Assembly: GCA_947458495.1 (NCBI GenBank)
Contig: CANHAR010000005.1
Coordinates: forward strand, 1-32,408
From: Gammaproteobacteria bacterium
GTDB lineage: Bacteria; Pseudomonadota; Gammaproteobacteria; Pseudomonadales; Pseudohongiellaceae
Direction of reading: 5' to 3'
Length of the DNA stretch: 32,408 nt
The notes beneath the pieces were generated by a model that saw only the letters and a program-made list of their open reading frames with translations, was not told where the DNA came from and ran no database searches. Below are positions 1 to 9,567 of the stretch, in pieces. The translations under genes were made by a program, and so were the position numbers. Every line of letters begins with the position of its first letter. The stretch's first letter is position 1.

Positions 1-20
1 TTAAAGTCTCGTTTGTCCAC

Positions 21-719
21 TTATTGAGGATTCACTTCAAGCAGTTCGACATCAAAGATCAACGTAGCGAATGGTGGAATCGGACCAGAACCGCCTTCAC
101 CGTAACCTAGGCTGAAGGGAATGAAGAATCGCCATTTGTCTCCTGCTTTCATCAATTGCAAACCTTCAGTCCAACCTGGAATAACCTGATTCAGCATAAA
201 CTGGGCCGGCTCACCACGTTCGATCGAACTGTCAAACACGTCTCCATTAACAAAGCGACCTTCGTAATGCGCCAGCACAGAGTCTTCAGCGACTGGCGAT
301 GTGCCAGATGCGTCACCAGACTCAAGCACTTCATACTGCAGTCCGGAAGCGGTAGTCACAACGCCGGCGCGTTGACCGTTTTCTAACAGAAATGCTTCGC
401 TCTCTGCACGGGCTTCATCGGCGGCCGCCTGCTGCTGATCCATCAACTGCTGCTGAAATGTTGTCAGCGCTGCCATCATCTGTTCTTCAGTCATTTTGGA
501 CTGATCCAGCACAACATCACGCAAGCCGGCCATAAACGCATCCATGTCAATCTGCTCGGTCAATCCCTGCATAACCAGATTCTGGCCAATATTCACACCA
601 ACGCTGTAACTGATCTGATTGCGCTCAACAGTAAGATCGATATCCTGAGCTTGTGACTGCGTGCCAGACATCAGCAGCGATACCGCCAGGCCAAGGCCTG
701 AGGCTCGAAATTTATTCAT
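21..719 (-). CDS. FKBP-type peptidyl-prolyl cis-trans isomerase (FkpA/FklB/Mip-like), secreted
   Basis: 232 aa; signal peptide ending ..SQAQD; N-terminal dimerisation helix region (YSVGVNIGQNL); FKBP core (SGLQYEVLESG, VLAHYEGRFVNGDVFDSS, VIPGWTEGLQLMKAGDKWRFFIPFSLGYGEGG). Confidence 0.93.
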   Translation of the reverse strand: MNKFRASGLGLAVSLLMSGTQSQAQDIDLTVERNQISYSVGVNIGQNLVMQGLTEQIDMDAFMAGLRDVVLDQSKMTEEQMMAALTTFQQQLMDQQQAAADEARAESEAFLLENGQRAGVVTTASGLQYEVLESGDASGTSPVAEDSVLAHYEGRFVNGDVFDSSIERGEPAQFMLNQVIPGWTEGLQLMKAGDKWRFFIPFSLGYGEGGSGPIPPFATLIFDVELLEVNPQ

Positions 720-754
720 AATTTTTTCCTGTAAGGATCATGGGTTCTTTAACG

Positions 755-780
755 GCATGCAGTCTAAACCGACTACATGC
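755..780. promoter_or_regulatory. Imperfect inverted repeat GCATGCAGTC-TAAACC-GACTACATGC upstream of the FKBP gene
   Basis: 10-bp arms with one mismatch and a 6-nt loop, 36 bp upstream of the minus-strand start at 719. Confidence 0.4.
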
Positions 781-894
781 GTATTTCCAGTGCAGCAAAT
801 AGCCTAGGTCTTATACTGGCAAGATTCCCAGGCGGCGCTTCCAGCAAACTAGGGCATTACAGTATGCTGCACGCTTCAAGCGAGGAGCGCTTTT

Positions 895-1431
895 ATGTTG
901 AATTTTGTTTGGATGTCCCGGCGCAACCTCAGAGTGACTGCTATTGCGTTTACGGTGCTTCTGTCGCTCGCCGGCTGCGGTCGAAAATTTTCAGTCAGTG
1001 TCAATGAGCAGATGCTTTACGATCCACGACCTGGCAACGCGCTTGTTGTAGTTGCTGATGCCGGGCTGCAAAGTTGCATAAATGTCTTGGTGCGAGATCG
1101 ACAGATCACGGACGTCTCTCAAATTCAGGTATTAGCTTGCCCAATGCTGGAGATAAGATCACTGACGGGTATAGATCAACTTGTCAATTTGCGCTTTCTT
1201 GATCTGGCAGGTAATGAACTGGTAAATCTTGACGGACTGGCAAATGCCAGAAGCCTTAGTTCGGTCAATGCACCGGATAATCGCTTGCAGGATATATCGG
1301 CTATTCTGCAGATTCCTACCCTGAGCAGCGCGGTAGTGACGGGCAATGTGTTGATTCCCTGCAGCCAACTCGCTCAATTGCAGTCAAAACTGGCTAATAA
1401 CCTGTTGGCGCCTGAAAGCTGTGTACCTTGA
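895..1431 (+). CDS. Leucine-rich-repeat lipoprotein
   Basis: 178 aa; lipobox LSLAGC; LRR-like run LTGIDQLVNLRFLDLAGNELVNLDGLANARSLSSVNAPDNRLQDIS; extra Cys residues near the ends. Start could also be the in-frame ATG at 913. Confidence 0.8.
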   Translation: MLNFVWMSRRNLRVTAIAFTVLLSLAGCGRKFSVSVNEQMLYDPRPGNALVVVADAGLQSCINVLVRDRQITDVSQIQVLACPMLEIRSLTGIDQLVNLRFLDLAGNELVNLDGLANARSLSSVNAPDNRLQDISAILQIPTLSSAVVTGNVLIPCSQLAQLQSKLANNLLAPESCVP

Positions 1432-1452
1432 GCGGATCACGTTACTGAACTA

Positions 1453-2076
1453 TTAAACAGCAGGTACACCGCTGTGAAACCGAAATTCAGTATCCGGTGA
1501 TTCAATCAACTGCTTCTCAACCCGCATAAATATCTGAAGACGCGCATCAGTGTCTTCTTTACTGTAACTGGCAGCCAGTGCGAGATAGTCCTGGTAGTGT
1601 CGAGCCTCAGAGCGCAGCAGACTTTGATAAAATTCCCCTAAGTCCTCATCAAGCAAGGGCGCCAGCTGTGAAAAACGCTCACAAGAGCGCGCTTCGACAA
1701 TCGCACCGACCAGCAGACTGTCAATCAACCCACCCTGATGGTCTGTGCGCATCAGCTCACGCAGCCCTGCTGCATAGCGCGATGCACCAATGCGCTCGTA
1801 GGTAATGCCGCGCTGCTCCATCAGCGCCACCACCTGCTCAAAATGTAATAATTCTTCTCTGGCCAATTTAGACATTTTGGTCAGTAATTGGGTATGCCCG
1901 ACGTGTCGATACATTAGAGTCATGGCGTTGGATGCGGCTTTCTTTTCACAATTGGCGTGATCAATTAACAGCAAACGCTGATTTTGTAACGCCCAGTCCA
2001 ACCAGGCTTGTGGCGTGGGACATGGCAGGAACTGTTCAAGCTCTTTTAGTGCATTGGCACTGATTGTTCTGCTCAT
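1453..2076 (-). CDS. miaE: tRNA-(ms2io6A)-hydroxylase
   Basis: 207 aa; ferritin-like di-iron motifs (DHANCEKKAASNAM, EELLHFEQV, EARSCERF, SEARHYQDYL) typical of MiaE. Confidence 0.93.
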   Translation of the reverse strand: MSRTISANALKELEQFLPCPTPQAWLDWALQNQRLLLIDHANCEKKAASNAMTLMYRHVGHTQLLTKMSKLAREELLHFEQVVALMEQRGITYERIGASRYAAGLRELMRTDHQGGLIDSLLVGAIVEARSCERFSQLAPLLDEDLGEFYQSLLRSEARHYQDYLALAASYSKEDTDARLQIFMRVEKQLIESPDTEFRFHSGVPAV

Positions 2077-2099
2077 AGTCAGTCATATCGCTCAGAAGT

Positions 2100-3383
2100 T
2101 TATTCAACTTCCCGATCAGGGTCGCTTTGACGTGCCTGCTCGAGTCGATCCGGCATTTGTTGTTTACTGGCACGAGCGCCCAATTCCCGCAGAGTCTCAG
2201 CGCGGCTGATCAGATTACCGCGCCCCAGTTGCAGCTTGTTCATGGCAGCATCGTAACTGCGCCGGGTGGTGTCAATTTTTTTGCCCAGCTCATCCATATC
2301 CTCGGCAAAGTTCACAAATTTATCGTACATCGCACCGGCCTTGTTGGCGATATCCTGAGCATTACGGCTTTGATTTTCATAACGCCAGATATTCTGTATG
2401 GTGCGTAAGGTCGCCAACAGCGTAGTGGGTCCAACCAAGACAATCTGATGTTCGAACGCCGAGTTAAACAGACCCGGCTCCTTTTGAAGGGCCAGCGAAA
2501 ACGCGGGCTCGATCGGCACAAATAACAACACAAAATCCAGCGAGTTTAATTGTGGCAGATTCTGATAACGCTTTTCGCTCAGTTGTTTAATGTGCGACTT
2601 CAGCGACAGAACGTGTTGTTGTAACGACAATTGTCGCTCCTCTTCTGTCTCAGCAGAACAGTAGCGTTCGTACGCCGTCAGTGACACTTTGGAATCAACA
2701 ATGACCTGCCGGTTGTCCGGCAAATAAATCAGCACATCGGGCTGGCTTCGAATCATGCGGCCGTCATCAGTCGCGTGTGGCTGCGATGCCATCAAGGTGC
2801 GCTGTGTTTCATACTCGCGCCCTTCGGTAAGTCCGGAGGCGTCGAGAATGGAGCTGAGAATAAATTCGCCCCAGTTACCCTGGGCCTTGTTATCCCCTTT
2901 GAGAGCCCGCGTCAGATTTAGTGCATCCTCACTTAAGCGTGAGTTCAGGGTTTGCAGGTTACGTAGTTCTTTTTCCAGCGAAAAACGCTCGCGAGCTTCG
3001 CGACTATAGGTTTCTTCAACTTTTTTCTCAAAACTGGCAATTTTCTCTTGCAGGGGCTGCAGGATATTGCCCAATCCAAGTTGATTGGTTTCGGCCAGCT
3101 TGACGGATTTCTCATCGAGGATATCGGAAGCCATGGCGCGGAATTGCTGCCTGAGCTCTTCTCTGGCCGCTTGCAGGGATTGGAACTTGTCTTCAGCATG
3201 CGCAAGCTCCTGCTCACGCTGTGTTGATATCTGCACCAGCTTTTCGCGCAGCGCCTGGATTTCTGCAGCTTTGCTGACGAAGGCCCGACGGGTAATCATC
3301 ACGGTCAGAAATGCACCAGTTACCGCCGCCAGAGTCAGCATCAACACCAGCATCAGCGTTGGCACTGGCAGCAGGGAATCCAT
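2100..3383 (-). CDS. rmuC: DNA recombination protein RmuC
   Basis: 427 aa; N-terminal TM helix plus coiled coil; RmuC core (NWGEFILSSILDASGLTEGREYETQ, PDVLIYLPDNRQVIVDSKVSLTAYERY). Confidence 0.93.
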   Translation of the reverse strand: MDSLLPVPTLMLVLMLTLAAVTGAFLTVMITRRAFVSKAAEIQALREKLVQISTQREQELAHAEDKFQSLQAAREELRQQFRAMASDILDEKSVKLAETNQLGLGNILQPLQEKIASFEKKVEETYSREARERFSLEKELRNLQTLNSRLSEDALNLTRALKGDNKAQGNWGEFILSSILDASGLTEGREYETQRTLMASQPHATDDGRMIRSQPDVLIYLPDNRQVIVDSKVSLTAYERYCSAETEEERQLSLQQHVLSLKSHIKQLSEKRYQNLPQLNSLDFVLLFVPIEPAFSLALQKEPGLFNSAFEHQIVLVGPTTLLATLRTIQNIWRYENQSRNAQDIANKAGAMYDKFVNFAEDMDELGKKIDTTRRSYDAAMNKLQLGRGNLISRAETLRELGARASKQQMPDRLEQARQSDPDREVE

Positions 3384-3384
3384 C

Positions 3385-4455
3385 TTAGATCAAGTTATCG
3401 TTAATGGTACGAATCAGCAGGTCCTGTTCATAAGGAGCGGATTCTCCACTGAGGCTTTCTGCCTGAACTCTGATGACTTGATCGGCTTCGACTAGCCTGA
3501 TGATAAAATCGATTCTGGCTGGCTCATCGTTACCACGGCCAAAGAGACGCCCAAAGAATCCCGGCGGCTCAATGCTTTCGGTACCGGTAAACGCTACATT
3601 GATACGACGTTCGTCTCGGACAGAGTCGAGGATCTCAATATTGGCGTTGTTGATCGCTTGGGTCAATTGACTCCATGCTCGATCAAAATCCAGTCTCAGC
3701 TCCAACTGGGTCTCACTTGCATTAGCGTCTATAAGCCGAGCCTTTCCTTGCAACTGTATACTGCCTGCCAACATAGAAACCGATGATGCACGATAGATAT
3801 CTGTGCGATCAGCTAGGTAAAGCGAAACAGACGCCAAAATGGCACTCTCACGCTCCAGATTTTGCGATTCTAAAGGCCATGTTATCGGCATACTTTCAGG
3901 CGTTTCACCGGTATCACTGATGTGCCGAACATAGATCTCTGAGTTCCCTGCATGCAAACCCGGTTCAAGCTGCACGCGATACTTATGTCGCAAATTCGTC
4001 CCGGACTGCGGAAGCCATATTGTCTCAAGCACGCCCTGCTCTGGGTTCTCCATGGCCAGCACCACATTTTCTGCTGACCAGTAATCTCTAAGAGTTGGCC
4101 AAACCTGACCGGCAGTTGCGCCAATCACTATCCAGGCTCGGTCACCAAAACGCTGGACAACAACACCTTCCCGGATACGGGTATCGATTGGTTTTGGCGC
4201 AGGTGGTGTGACATAGATGGCGCGATCACCCGGAGCGAGCTCCGGTATGTGATACAGTTCATCAATGGTAAAGCTGTCAAGTTCTGACGGTATTTGCATC
4301 GGTGGAGTAATGCGGGCTTCAAGATACTCACCCTCACGGTCCCTGAGCCATCCATCGTCACCACCAATCCCCAGCCAGGAACAAGCCGTCATTGAACCGG
4401 CCATCATCATTAACACTGAAAATCGCAAGGCTTTACTTGTCATAGCTAACATCAA
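3385..4455 (-). CDS. bamC: Outer membrane protein assembly factor BamC
   Basis: 356 aa lipoprotein (MTACSWLG); DGWLRDREGEYLEA.. N-terminus and adjacency to dapA as in other gammaproteobacteria. Real start may be the ATG at 4443. Confidence 0.88.
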   Translation of the reverse strand: MMLAMTSKALRFSVLMMMAGSMTACSWLGIGGDDGWLRDREGEYLEARITPPMQIPSELDSFTIDELYHIPELAPGDRAIYVTPPAPKPIDTRIREGVVVQRFGDRAWIVIGATAGQVWPTLRDYWSAENVVLAMENPEQGVLETIWLPQSGTNLRHKYRVQLEPGLHAGNSEIYVRHISDTGETPESMPITWPLESQNLERESAILASVSLYLADRTDIYRASSVSMLAGSIQLQGKARLIDANASETQLELRLDFDRAWSQLTQAINNANIEILDSVRDERRINVAFTGTESIEPPGFFGRLFGRGNDEPARIDFIIRLVEADQVIRVQAESLSGESAPYEQDLLIRTINDNLI

Positions 4456-4485
4456 TTGTGCAACCTGTTATTTACAAACGTCAGA

Positions 4486-5376
4486 TCATTGCAGACCGGC
4501 ATGTCTGATAGCTTCACGCACGGGAATTTTATATGCTTCATTTAAAGGTACCAGCGGCAAGCGGATACCCGACTCAATAAATCCAAGTTCATGCAGTGCC
4601 CACTTGACCGGTACGGGATTGCTCTCTAAGAATAATGCATGATGCAACCCTGCCAGCCTGGCATTAAGCAAACTCGCCTTTTCTTTCTCGCCCGACAACG
4701 CAAGACGACAAACCTCATGCATTTGAGCAGGAGCTACGTTAGCGGTGACTGATATATTGCCCTTTGCGCCGGCAAGAATCAGATCTAGCGCAGTAGCGTC
4801 ATCACCACTGTATACAGCAATTCTTTCTGCGCACAGGTTGATTATGTGCTGTCCTCGATCAAGGTCACCGGTGGCCTCCTTGATACCAACAATATTTTTG
4901 ATATTGGCAAGGCGGGAAACTGTTTCTGGGAGCAAGTCTACGCCCGTACGACCAGGGACGTTGTACAGAATCTGCGGAATATCAACTTCTTCAGCAATCT
5001 TCTTGAAATGCTGAAAGAGCCCCTCCTGGCTAGGCTTGTTGTAGTACGGGGTCACCAGCAAACAGGCATCTGCGCCCGAATCACGAGCTGCTTTGGTATA
5101 AAAAATTGCTTCTGCCGTGGAGTTGGAACCTGTCCCGGCGATCACCGGGATGCGTCTGTTGATGACCTTCACGCAACGCTCAATTACCGCGCAATGTTCT
5201 TCAAGTGTCAGCGTGGGTGACTCACCCGTTGTACCAACCACAACAACAGCATCAGTACCACTTTTGACATGCCACTCCAGAAGCCTGTCGAACGACTGGT
5301 AGTCAATATCGCCATTTGGCAACATCGGGGTAACAATGGCGACTATACTGCCCTGTATCATTGAGAACCTCATCAT
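4486..5376 (-). CDS. dapA: 4-hydroxy-tetrahydrodipicolinate synthase
   Basis: 296 aa; GSIVAIVTPM, VVVGTTGESPTL, LLVTPYYNKPSQEGLFQHF, ILYNVPGRTGVDL, GIKEATGDL. Confidence 0.96.
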   Translation of the reverse strand: MMRFSMIQGSIVAIVTPMLPNGDIDYQSFDRLLEWHVKSGTDAVVVVGTTGESPTLTLEEHCAVIERCVKVINRRIPVIAGTGSNSTAEAIFYTKAARDSGADACLLVTPYYNKPSQEGLFQHFKKIAEEVDIPQILYNVPGRTGVDLLPETVSRLANIKNIVGIKEATGDLDRGQHIINLCAERIAVYSGDDATALDLILAGAKGNISVTANVAPAQMHEVCRLALSGEKEKASLLNARLAGLHHALFLESNPVPVKWALHELGFIESGIRLPLVPLNEAYKIPVREAIRHAGLQ

Positions 5377-5454
5377 TCCCGGGAAACACTCAGGCTGCAG
5401 ACTCTAACACAGAGAGCTGCCTGTATGGAAAAACCTGTTATGGATAATCTCGCT

Positions 5455-5688
5455 TCAGCCCTTTCTTATCCAATAACAGAACGTTTCCGCACATTTTTCG
5501 AATGCCAGTATCTGGTGTCTGCTCTGGCTGACAAACGACTTAAAATCCCGCTCGGACGCAGGATCTGTAGCGATTACTTTGAGCACCTGCGTGCTGGCAA
5601 GTCCATTCAACGCCAGCTTGGCCTTAAGCAATGGCATGGGGCATTGCAGCCCCCTTACATCTAGTTCTTGATCTGCTGAAATCTTCAT
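5455..5688 (-). CDS. tusA: TusA-family sulfur carrier protein
   Basis: MKISADQELDVRGLQCPMPLLKAKLAL.. with the CPxP motif; start placed at MKIS because the upstream ORF extension lacks family similarity. ORF track starts at 5745. Confidence 0.82.
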   Translation of the reverse strand: MKISADQELDVRGLQCPMPLLKAKLALNGLASTQVLKVIATDPASERDFKSFVSQSRHQILAFEKCAETFCYWIRKG

Positions 5689-5771
5689 GATCAGCATTTT
5701 AACAAGCAAAACAAAGAATTGCCTAGCGCAGATATCAATCATCACGGCGCATCCTGAAGCCTCAGAGTTTG

Positions 5772-5798
5772 ACCGGAATTATTTGTGATAATATCGGT
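5772..5798. promoter_or_regulatory. 27-bp dyad ACCG-GA-ATTAT-TTGTG-ATAAT-AT-CGGT upstream of the M48 metalloprotease gene
   Basis: 9 of 11 arm positions complementary; 30 bp upstream of the ATG at 5829; overlaps a TTGACC element at 5769-5774. Confidence 0.4.
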
Positions 5799-5828
5799 CT
5801 AACTTTCCAGTAGCGTTGTTGTGACCTG

Positions 5829-7295
5829 ATGAGTACGCGCAAAATCAAACAGATTAGCAGGATCGCGGTTGGAGTTTTGTTACTAGCCCAACTTCCGGTC
5901 GCCCTTGCCCAACCCCAGCTACCCACGCTGGGGGATCGGATTTCCGGCATCTTCTCTTTAGAGGAGGAGTATCGGCTTGGCCGTGATTTCCTGAGATCTG
6001 TTCGACGTAGTACGCCCACCATTAACGACCCGCTACTTAATGATTACGTGGTGAATTTCACACACAATCTTGCGGTCCACAGTGACTTGCAGGATTTCCG
6101 GCTGGCCTTCATTCTGATCGACAGCCCTGTGCTCAATGCATTTGCCGCACCCGGTGGAATTATTGGTGTTAACGGCGGATTGTTTCTTAATGCTGAGACT
6201 GAAGGTGAGTTTGCTTCAGTCATGGCGCATGAACTGGCGCACGTCAGCCAAAGGCATTTTGCCAGAAGCGTTGAGGATGCCGAACGGCGAAGGATTCCAG
6301 AACTTGCAACGCTTTTAGCAAGCGTTGTGCTAATGGGAGCCGGCAGCAGTGCAGGCCCAGCAGCAGTGATGGCAGCTCAGGGACGATCAATTGAAAATCA
6401 GCTCAGATTCTCGCGTCAGAACGAGGCGGAAGCCGATCGTATTGGTTTACGTACCATGGTCAACGCAGGATACGACCCGACTGATATGGCCAGACTGTTT
6501 GAACGGCTGATGGATATCAGTCGATTTACCAGTCGGCCACCAGAGTTTCTTCTCAGTCACCCGGTTACAGAGTCAAGGGTCTCTGACGCTCGTAGCCGTG
6601 CCAATCGCTACCCGGCAAGACAGATTGATAACGGTATTGAGTATCATCTGATGCGTGCACGGCTTCAGGTGCATTACGAGGATGATAAATCCAGTGCGAT
6701 CGAAAATTTCACTCGCGCAGTCGCTTCGAGCCGGACAGATAACGAACAATACTCGAATCGGTATGGTTTAGCGCTTGCCTATCTGGCCAATCAGCAATTC
6801 TCGCTTGCTCATGATGAGCTGAATAAACTGCTGGCTGCTGATCCCAATCGCATCACATATGTTGCGACACGCGCTGATATCATGATAGCGGATGGTCAAT
6901 CACAAGCAGCTTTGGATTATCTCGAGCGCCATGTTCTGATCAACCCGGGAAACCATCCATTAGTGATGGCCAGAGCAAAAGCGCTTATTGGACTTCAGGA
7001 CTATCAGGCAGCAGTAGCGGTGCTCGAACGTCATGCCGTTTCACGCCCAGAGGACCATGATTTGTGGTATCTGATAGCAGAAACACAAGGGCAGGCAGGC
7101 GACATCAGCAAGGTACATCAGGCGCGTGCAGAGTACTTTATTTTGGTCGGGGATTTTAGAAGTGCACGTGAGCAATTGAACTACGCATTGCGGATAGAAA
7201 ACGGTGTCGAGAATAACGTGCCATTAGTCAGTCGATTGCGCCAGCGCGTCAGCGATGTTGAGACTCTCCAACAGCGACAAACCGAAGGCTCATAA
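5829..7295 (+). CDS. bepA: Periplasmic M48 metalloprotease with C-terminal TPR repeats (BepA/YfgC-like)
   Basis: 488 aa; signal peptide; zinc motif HELAHVSQRHF; NEAEADRIGLRTMVNAGYDP; C-terminal TPR-like repeats. Confidence 0.92.
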   Translation: MSTRKIKQISRIAVGVLLLAQLPVALAQPQLPTLGDRISGIFSLEEEYRLGRDFLRSVRRSTPTINDPLLNDYVVNFTHNLAVHSDLQDFRLAFILIDSPVLNAFAAPGGIIGVNGGLFLNAETEGEFASVMAHELAHVSQRHFARSVEDAERRRIPELATLLASVVLMGAGSSAGPAAVMAAQGRSIENQLRFSRQNEAEADRIGLRTMVNAGYDPTDMARLFERLMDISRFTSRPPEFLLSHPVTESRVSDARSRANRYPARQIDNGIEYHLMRARLQVHYEDDKSSAIENFTRAVASSRTDNEQYSNRYGLALAYLANQQFSLAHDELNKLLAADPNRITYVATRADIMIADGQSQAALDYLERHVLINPGNHPLVMARAKALIGLQDYQAAVAVLERHAVSRPEDHDLWYLIAETQGQAGDISKVHQARAEYFILVGDFRSAREQLNYALRIENGVENNVPLVSRLRQRVSDVETLQQRQTEGS

Positions 7296-7308
7296 TACTG
7301 CTGCCCCC

Positions 7309-8409
7309 TCAGGCCTTTCCTTTCACCTGCATACGATGCTGCGCTGCAAAGTCGAGCATCCGCTGCAGAGGAATCATTGCCTTTTTTGCAATCGCCGGGT
7401 CTACCGTGATTTGATTACTCCCGTCCCGGAGAGACTGGTACATCGCCTGCAATGAATTCATCCCCATCCAGGGACAACTGGCACAACTTCGGCAGGAAGC
7501 ATCGTTGCCAGCCGTTGGCGCAACAATAAAGGTCTTCTCCGGCGCAAGCTGCTGCATTTTGTAGAAAATGCCCTGATCAGTAGCAACAATAAAAGTATCT
7601 TGCGGCAACTCACACGCAGCCTTAATCAACTGACTGGTCGAGCCCACCACGTCTGCAATCGCCAATACGGATGATGGAGACTCTGGATGCGCTAACACTT
7701 TGGCATTTGGATAGATTGCTTTCATATCCAGCAAACCTTTGGCCTTGAATTCCTCATGGACGATACAGGCTGAGTCCCATAGCAGCATATCTGCGCCGGT
7801 CTTTTCCTGGATGTATCGCCCCAAGTGCTTATCAGGAGCCCAAATAATTTTTTCACCCCTGACTTTCAGATGCTCAACAATTTCTAGAGCGATGCTTGAG
7901 GTCACCACCCAATCTGCACGCGCTTTTACTGCAGCAGAGGTATTGGCGTAAACCACCACGGTGCGATCAGGATGCTGGTCACAAAAGGCTGAAAATTTCT
8001 CGATAGGGCATGCGATATCCAGTGAACATGTAGCTTCGAGGTCGGGCATCAACACCGTTTTATTCGGGCTCAGAATGCAGGCGGTCTCGCCCATAAACCG
8101 CACGCCCGCGACCACCAGCATATCTCCTTCACAATCACGACCAAACCGGGCCATTTCCAGTGAATCCGCAACCAATCCGCCGGTTTCTTCAGCCAGTGAT
8201 TGCAATTCCGGATCAGTGTAATAGTGCGCCACCAACACAGCTTTTTTTTCTTTTAACAGGGCTGCTATGTCACGGCGATATTGCTGTTGCTCTGCCTCAC
8301 CCGTGATTTTTTTAACAGGAACGCTGGCCAGATAATTACGCACCAGCAAATTATCAGACACCAATCGATCGCTGGCGGAATCCGGAAAGTTGGGGGCTTG
8401 TTCGTTCAT
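7309..8409 (-). CDS. nadA: Quinolinate synthase NadA
   Basis: 366 aa; [75 protein letters not shown] (Fe-S ligands). Confidence 0.96.
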   Translation of the reverse strand: MNEQAPNFPDSASDRLVSDNLLVRNYLASVPVKKITGEAEQQQYRRDIAALLKEKKAVLVAHYYTDPELQSLAEETGGLVADSLEMARFGRDCEGDMLVVAGVRFMGETACILSPNKTVLMPDLEATCSLDIACPIEKFSAFCDQHPDRTVVVYANTSAAVKARADWVVTSSIALEIVEHLKVRGEKIIWAPDKHLGRYIQEKTGADMLLWDSACIVHEEFKAKGLLDMKAIYPNAKVLAHPESPSSVLAIADVVGSTSQLIKAACELPQDTFIVATDQGIFYKMQQLAPEKTFIVAPTAGNDASCRSCASCPWMGMNSLQAMYQSLRDGSNQITVDPAIAKKAMIPLQRMLDFAAQHRMQVKGKA

Positions 8410-8549
8410 CAGGATACCTGCTCAAAACAGTACACATGAGTGTGATGATACCACAGCACTCAAATGGCGACAGGCAAAACAAAATTTGCGGGCAACTGCA
8501 TCCAAAACTGGCTCGGGATGCATCTGGCTCATGTATTGATAGCTTTTTT

Positions 8550-8578
8550 TTGATATTCAATCCCACTTTTTTTATATA
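8550..8578 (+). promoter_or_regulatory. Candidate sigma70-type promoter for the sigma-factor cassette
   Basis: TTGATA (8550-8555), 17-bp spacer, TATATA (8573-8578); predicted start site only a few nt from the ATG at 8591. Confidence 0.4.
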
Positions 8579-8590
8579 GAGGCGTAACGT

Positions 8591-8950
8591 ATGACTGAAG
8601 AACTGATTCCGATCGTAGCGTTAATTGTTACAGGGTGCTGTGTATTGATTCCATTTTATCTTCGATATCTTACCGGGGTTAAAAAAATGGAAACACTAGT
8701 AAAACTTGCAGAGAATGGCACCGATATCAAAGCTGACACACTAAGCCTGCTCAGCCGTGAAACTGGCCCGATAACTGACTTTAGACGAGGCATGATCTTT
8801 ATCGCTATCAGCATTCCGGTAACGGCCAGCCTGTTGATCGTCGAACGATATGAACTGGCTGTTTTGCTGGGAGGAATCCCTCTATGCGTTGGCGCAGCCT
8901 TTCTAATGGTAATCCGGTATGGACGTCGGGCAATAGCCAACCAAGCCTGA
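8591..8950 (+). CDS. Small two/three-TM membrane protein, DUF6249-like
   Basis: 119 aa; hydrophobic segments at the N-terminus (PIVALIVTGCCVLIPFYLRYL) and C-terminus; central KKMETLVKLAENGTDI resembles the DUF6249 'K..ali.kG.d' motif. First gene of the sigma cassette. Confidence 0.7.
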   Translation: MTEELIPIVALIVTGCCVLIPFYLRYLTGVKKMETLVKLAENGTDIKADTLSLLSRETGPITDFRRGMIFIAISIPVTASLLIVERYELAVLLGGIPLCVGAAFLMVIRYGRRAIANQA

Positions 8951-9567
8951 ATACTGACCAGATCGTATGCCGGGGATATTTTCTGGCCACAGATAAACGA
9001 GAACAGCAAACTCATTTTTCAGAATCAGATTTAATTCACAGGGTTCTGCTTAGAAATGACAACAAAGCCTTTGGCGAACTGGTCAGTATGCACCAGAGTC
9101 ACGTCAGGGGCTTTTTGCGTCGCCTGTGTAAAACCGATTCGATTGCAGATGATCTTGCCCAGGATACCTTTGTAATCGCCTACCGGCAGTTAGCGAAATT
9201 CAAAGGAAGCGGTAGTTTTGAAGGATGGCTGCTGCGCATTGCGTATCGATGTTTTCTGCAGAATTATCGCCAACAGAAACAACTAAAAAGATTTTATGAG
9301 TTCCTGACTCAACAACAATCAAATGATGCAGACATTTTTATGAACAAGCCCGAGGACAAGCTTGATCTGGAGCGCGGACTGGCAAAGCTTGAACCCATTC
9401 AGGCTGCGGCAATTACACTAAACCTCAGCATGGGTTATTCTCATGCCGAAGTATCACTCATTCTTGAAATCCCTCTGGGTACTGCCAAGTCGCATATAAC
9501 CAGAGGTATGGAGCGCCTGCGGCAACTAATATCTGACTCTGACAAAGAGAGCACATCATGTCACTGA
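8884..9567 (+). CDS. ECF-type RNA polymerase sigma factor (sigma-70 family)
   Basis: Region 2 (AFGELVSMHQSHVRGFLRRLCKTDSIADDLAQDTFVIAYRQLAKFKGSGSFEGWLLRIAYRCF) and region 4 (LEPIQAAAITLNLSMGYSHAEVSLILEIPLGTAKSHITRGMERLRQLI). Start uncertain: no ATG/GTG/TTG in frame between 8884 and the conserved domain. Confidence 0.88.
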   Translation: MRWRSLSNGNPVWTSGNSQPSLNTDQIVCRGYFLATDKREQQTHFSESDLIHRVLLRNDNKAFGELVSMHQSHVRGFLRRLCKTDSIADDLAQDTFVIAYRQLAKFKGSGSFEGWLLRIAYRCFLQNYRQQKQLKRFYEFLTQQQSNDADIFMNKPEDKLDLERGLAKLEPIQAAAITLNLSMGYSHAEVSLILEIPLGTAKSHITRGMERLRQLISDSDKESTSCH

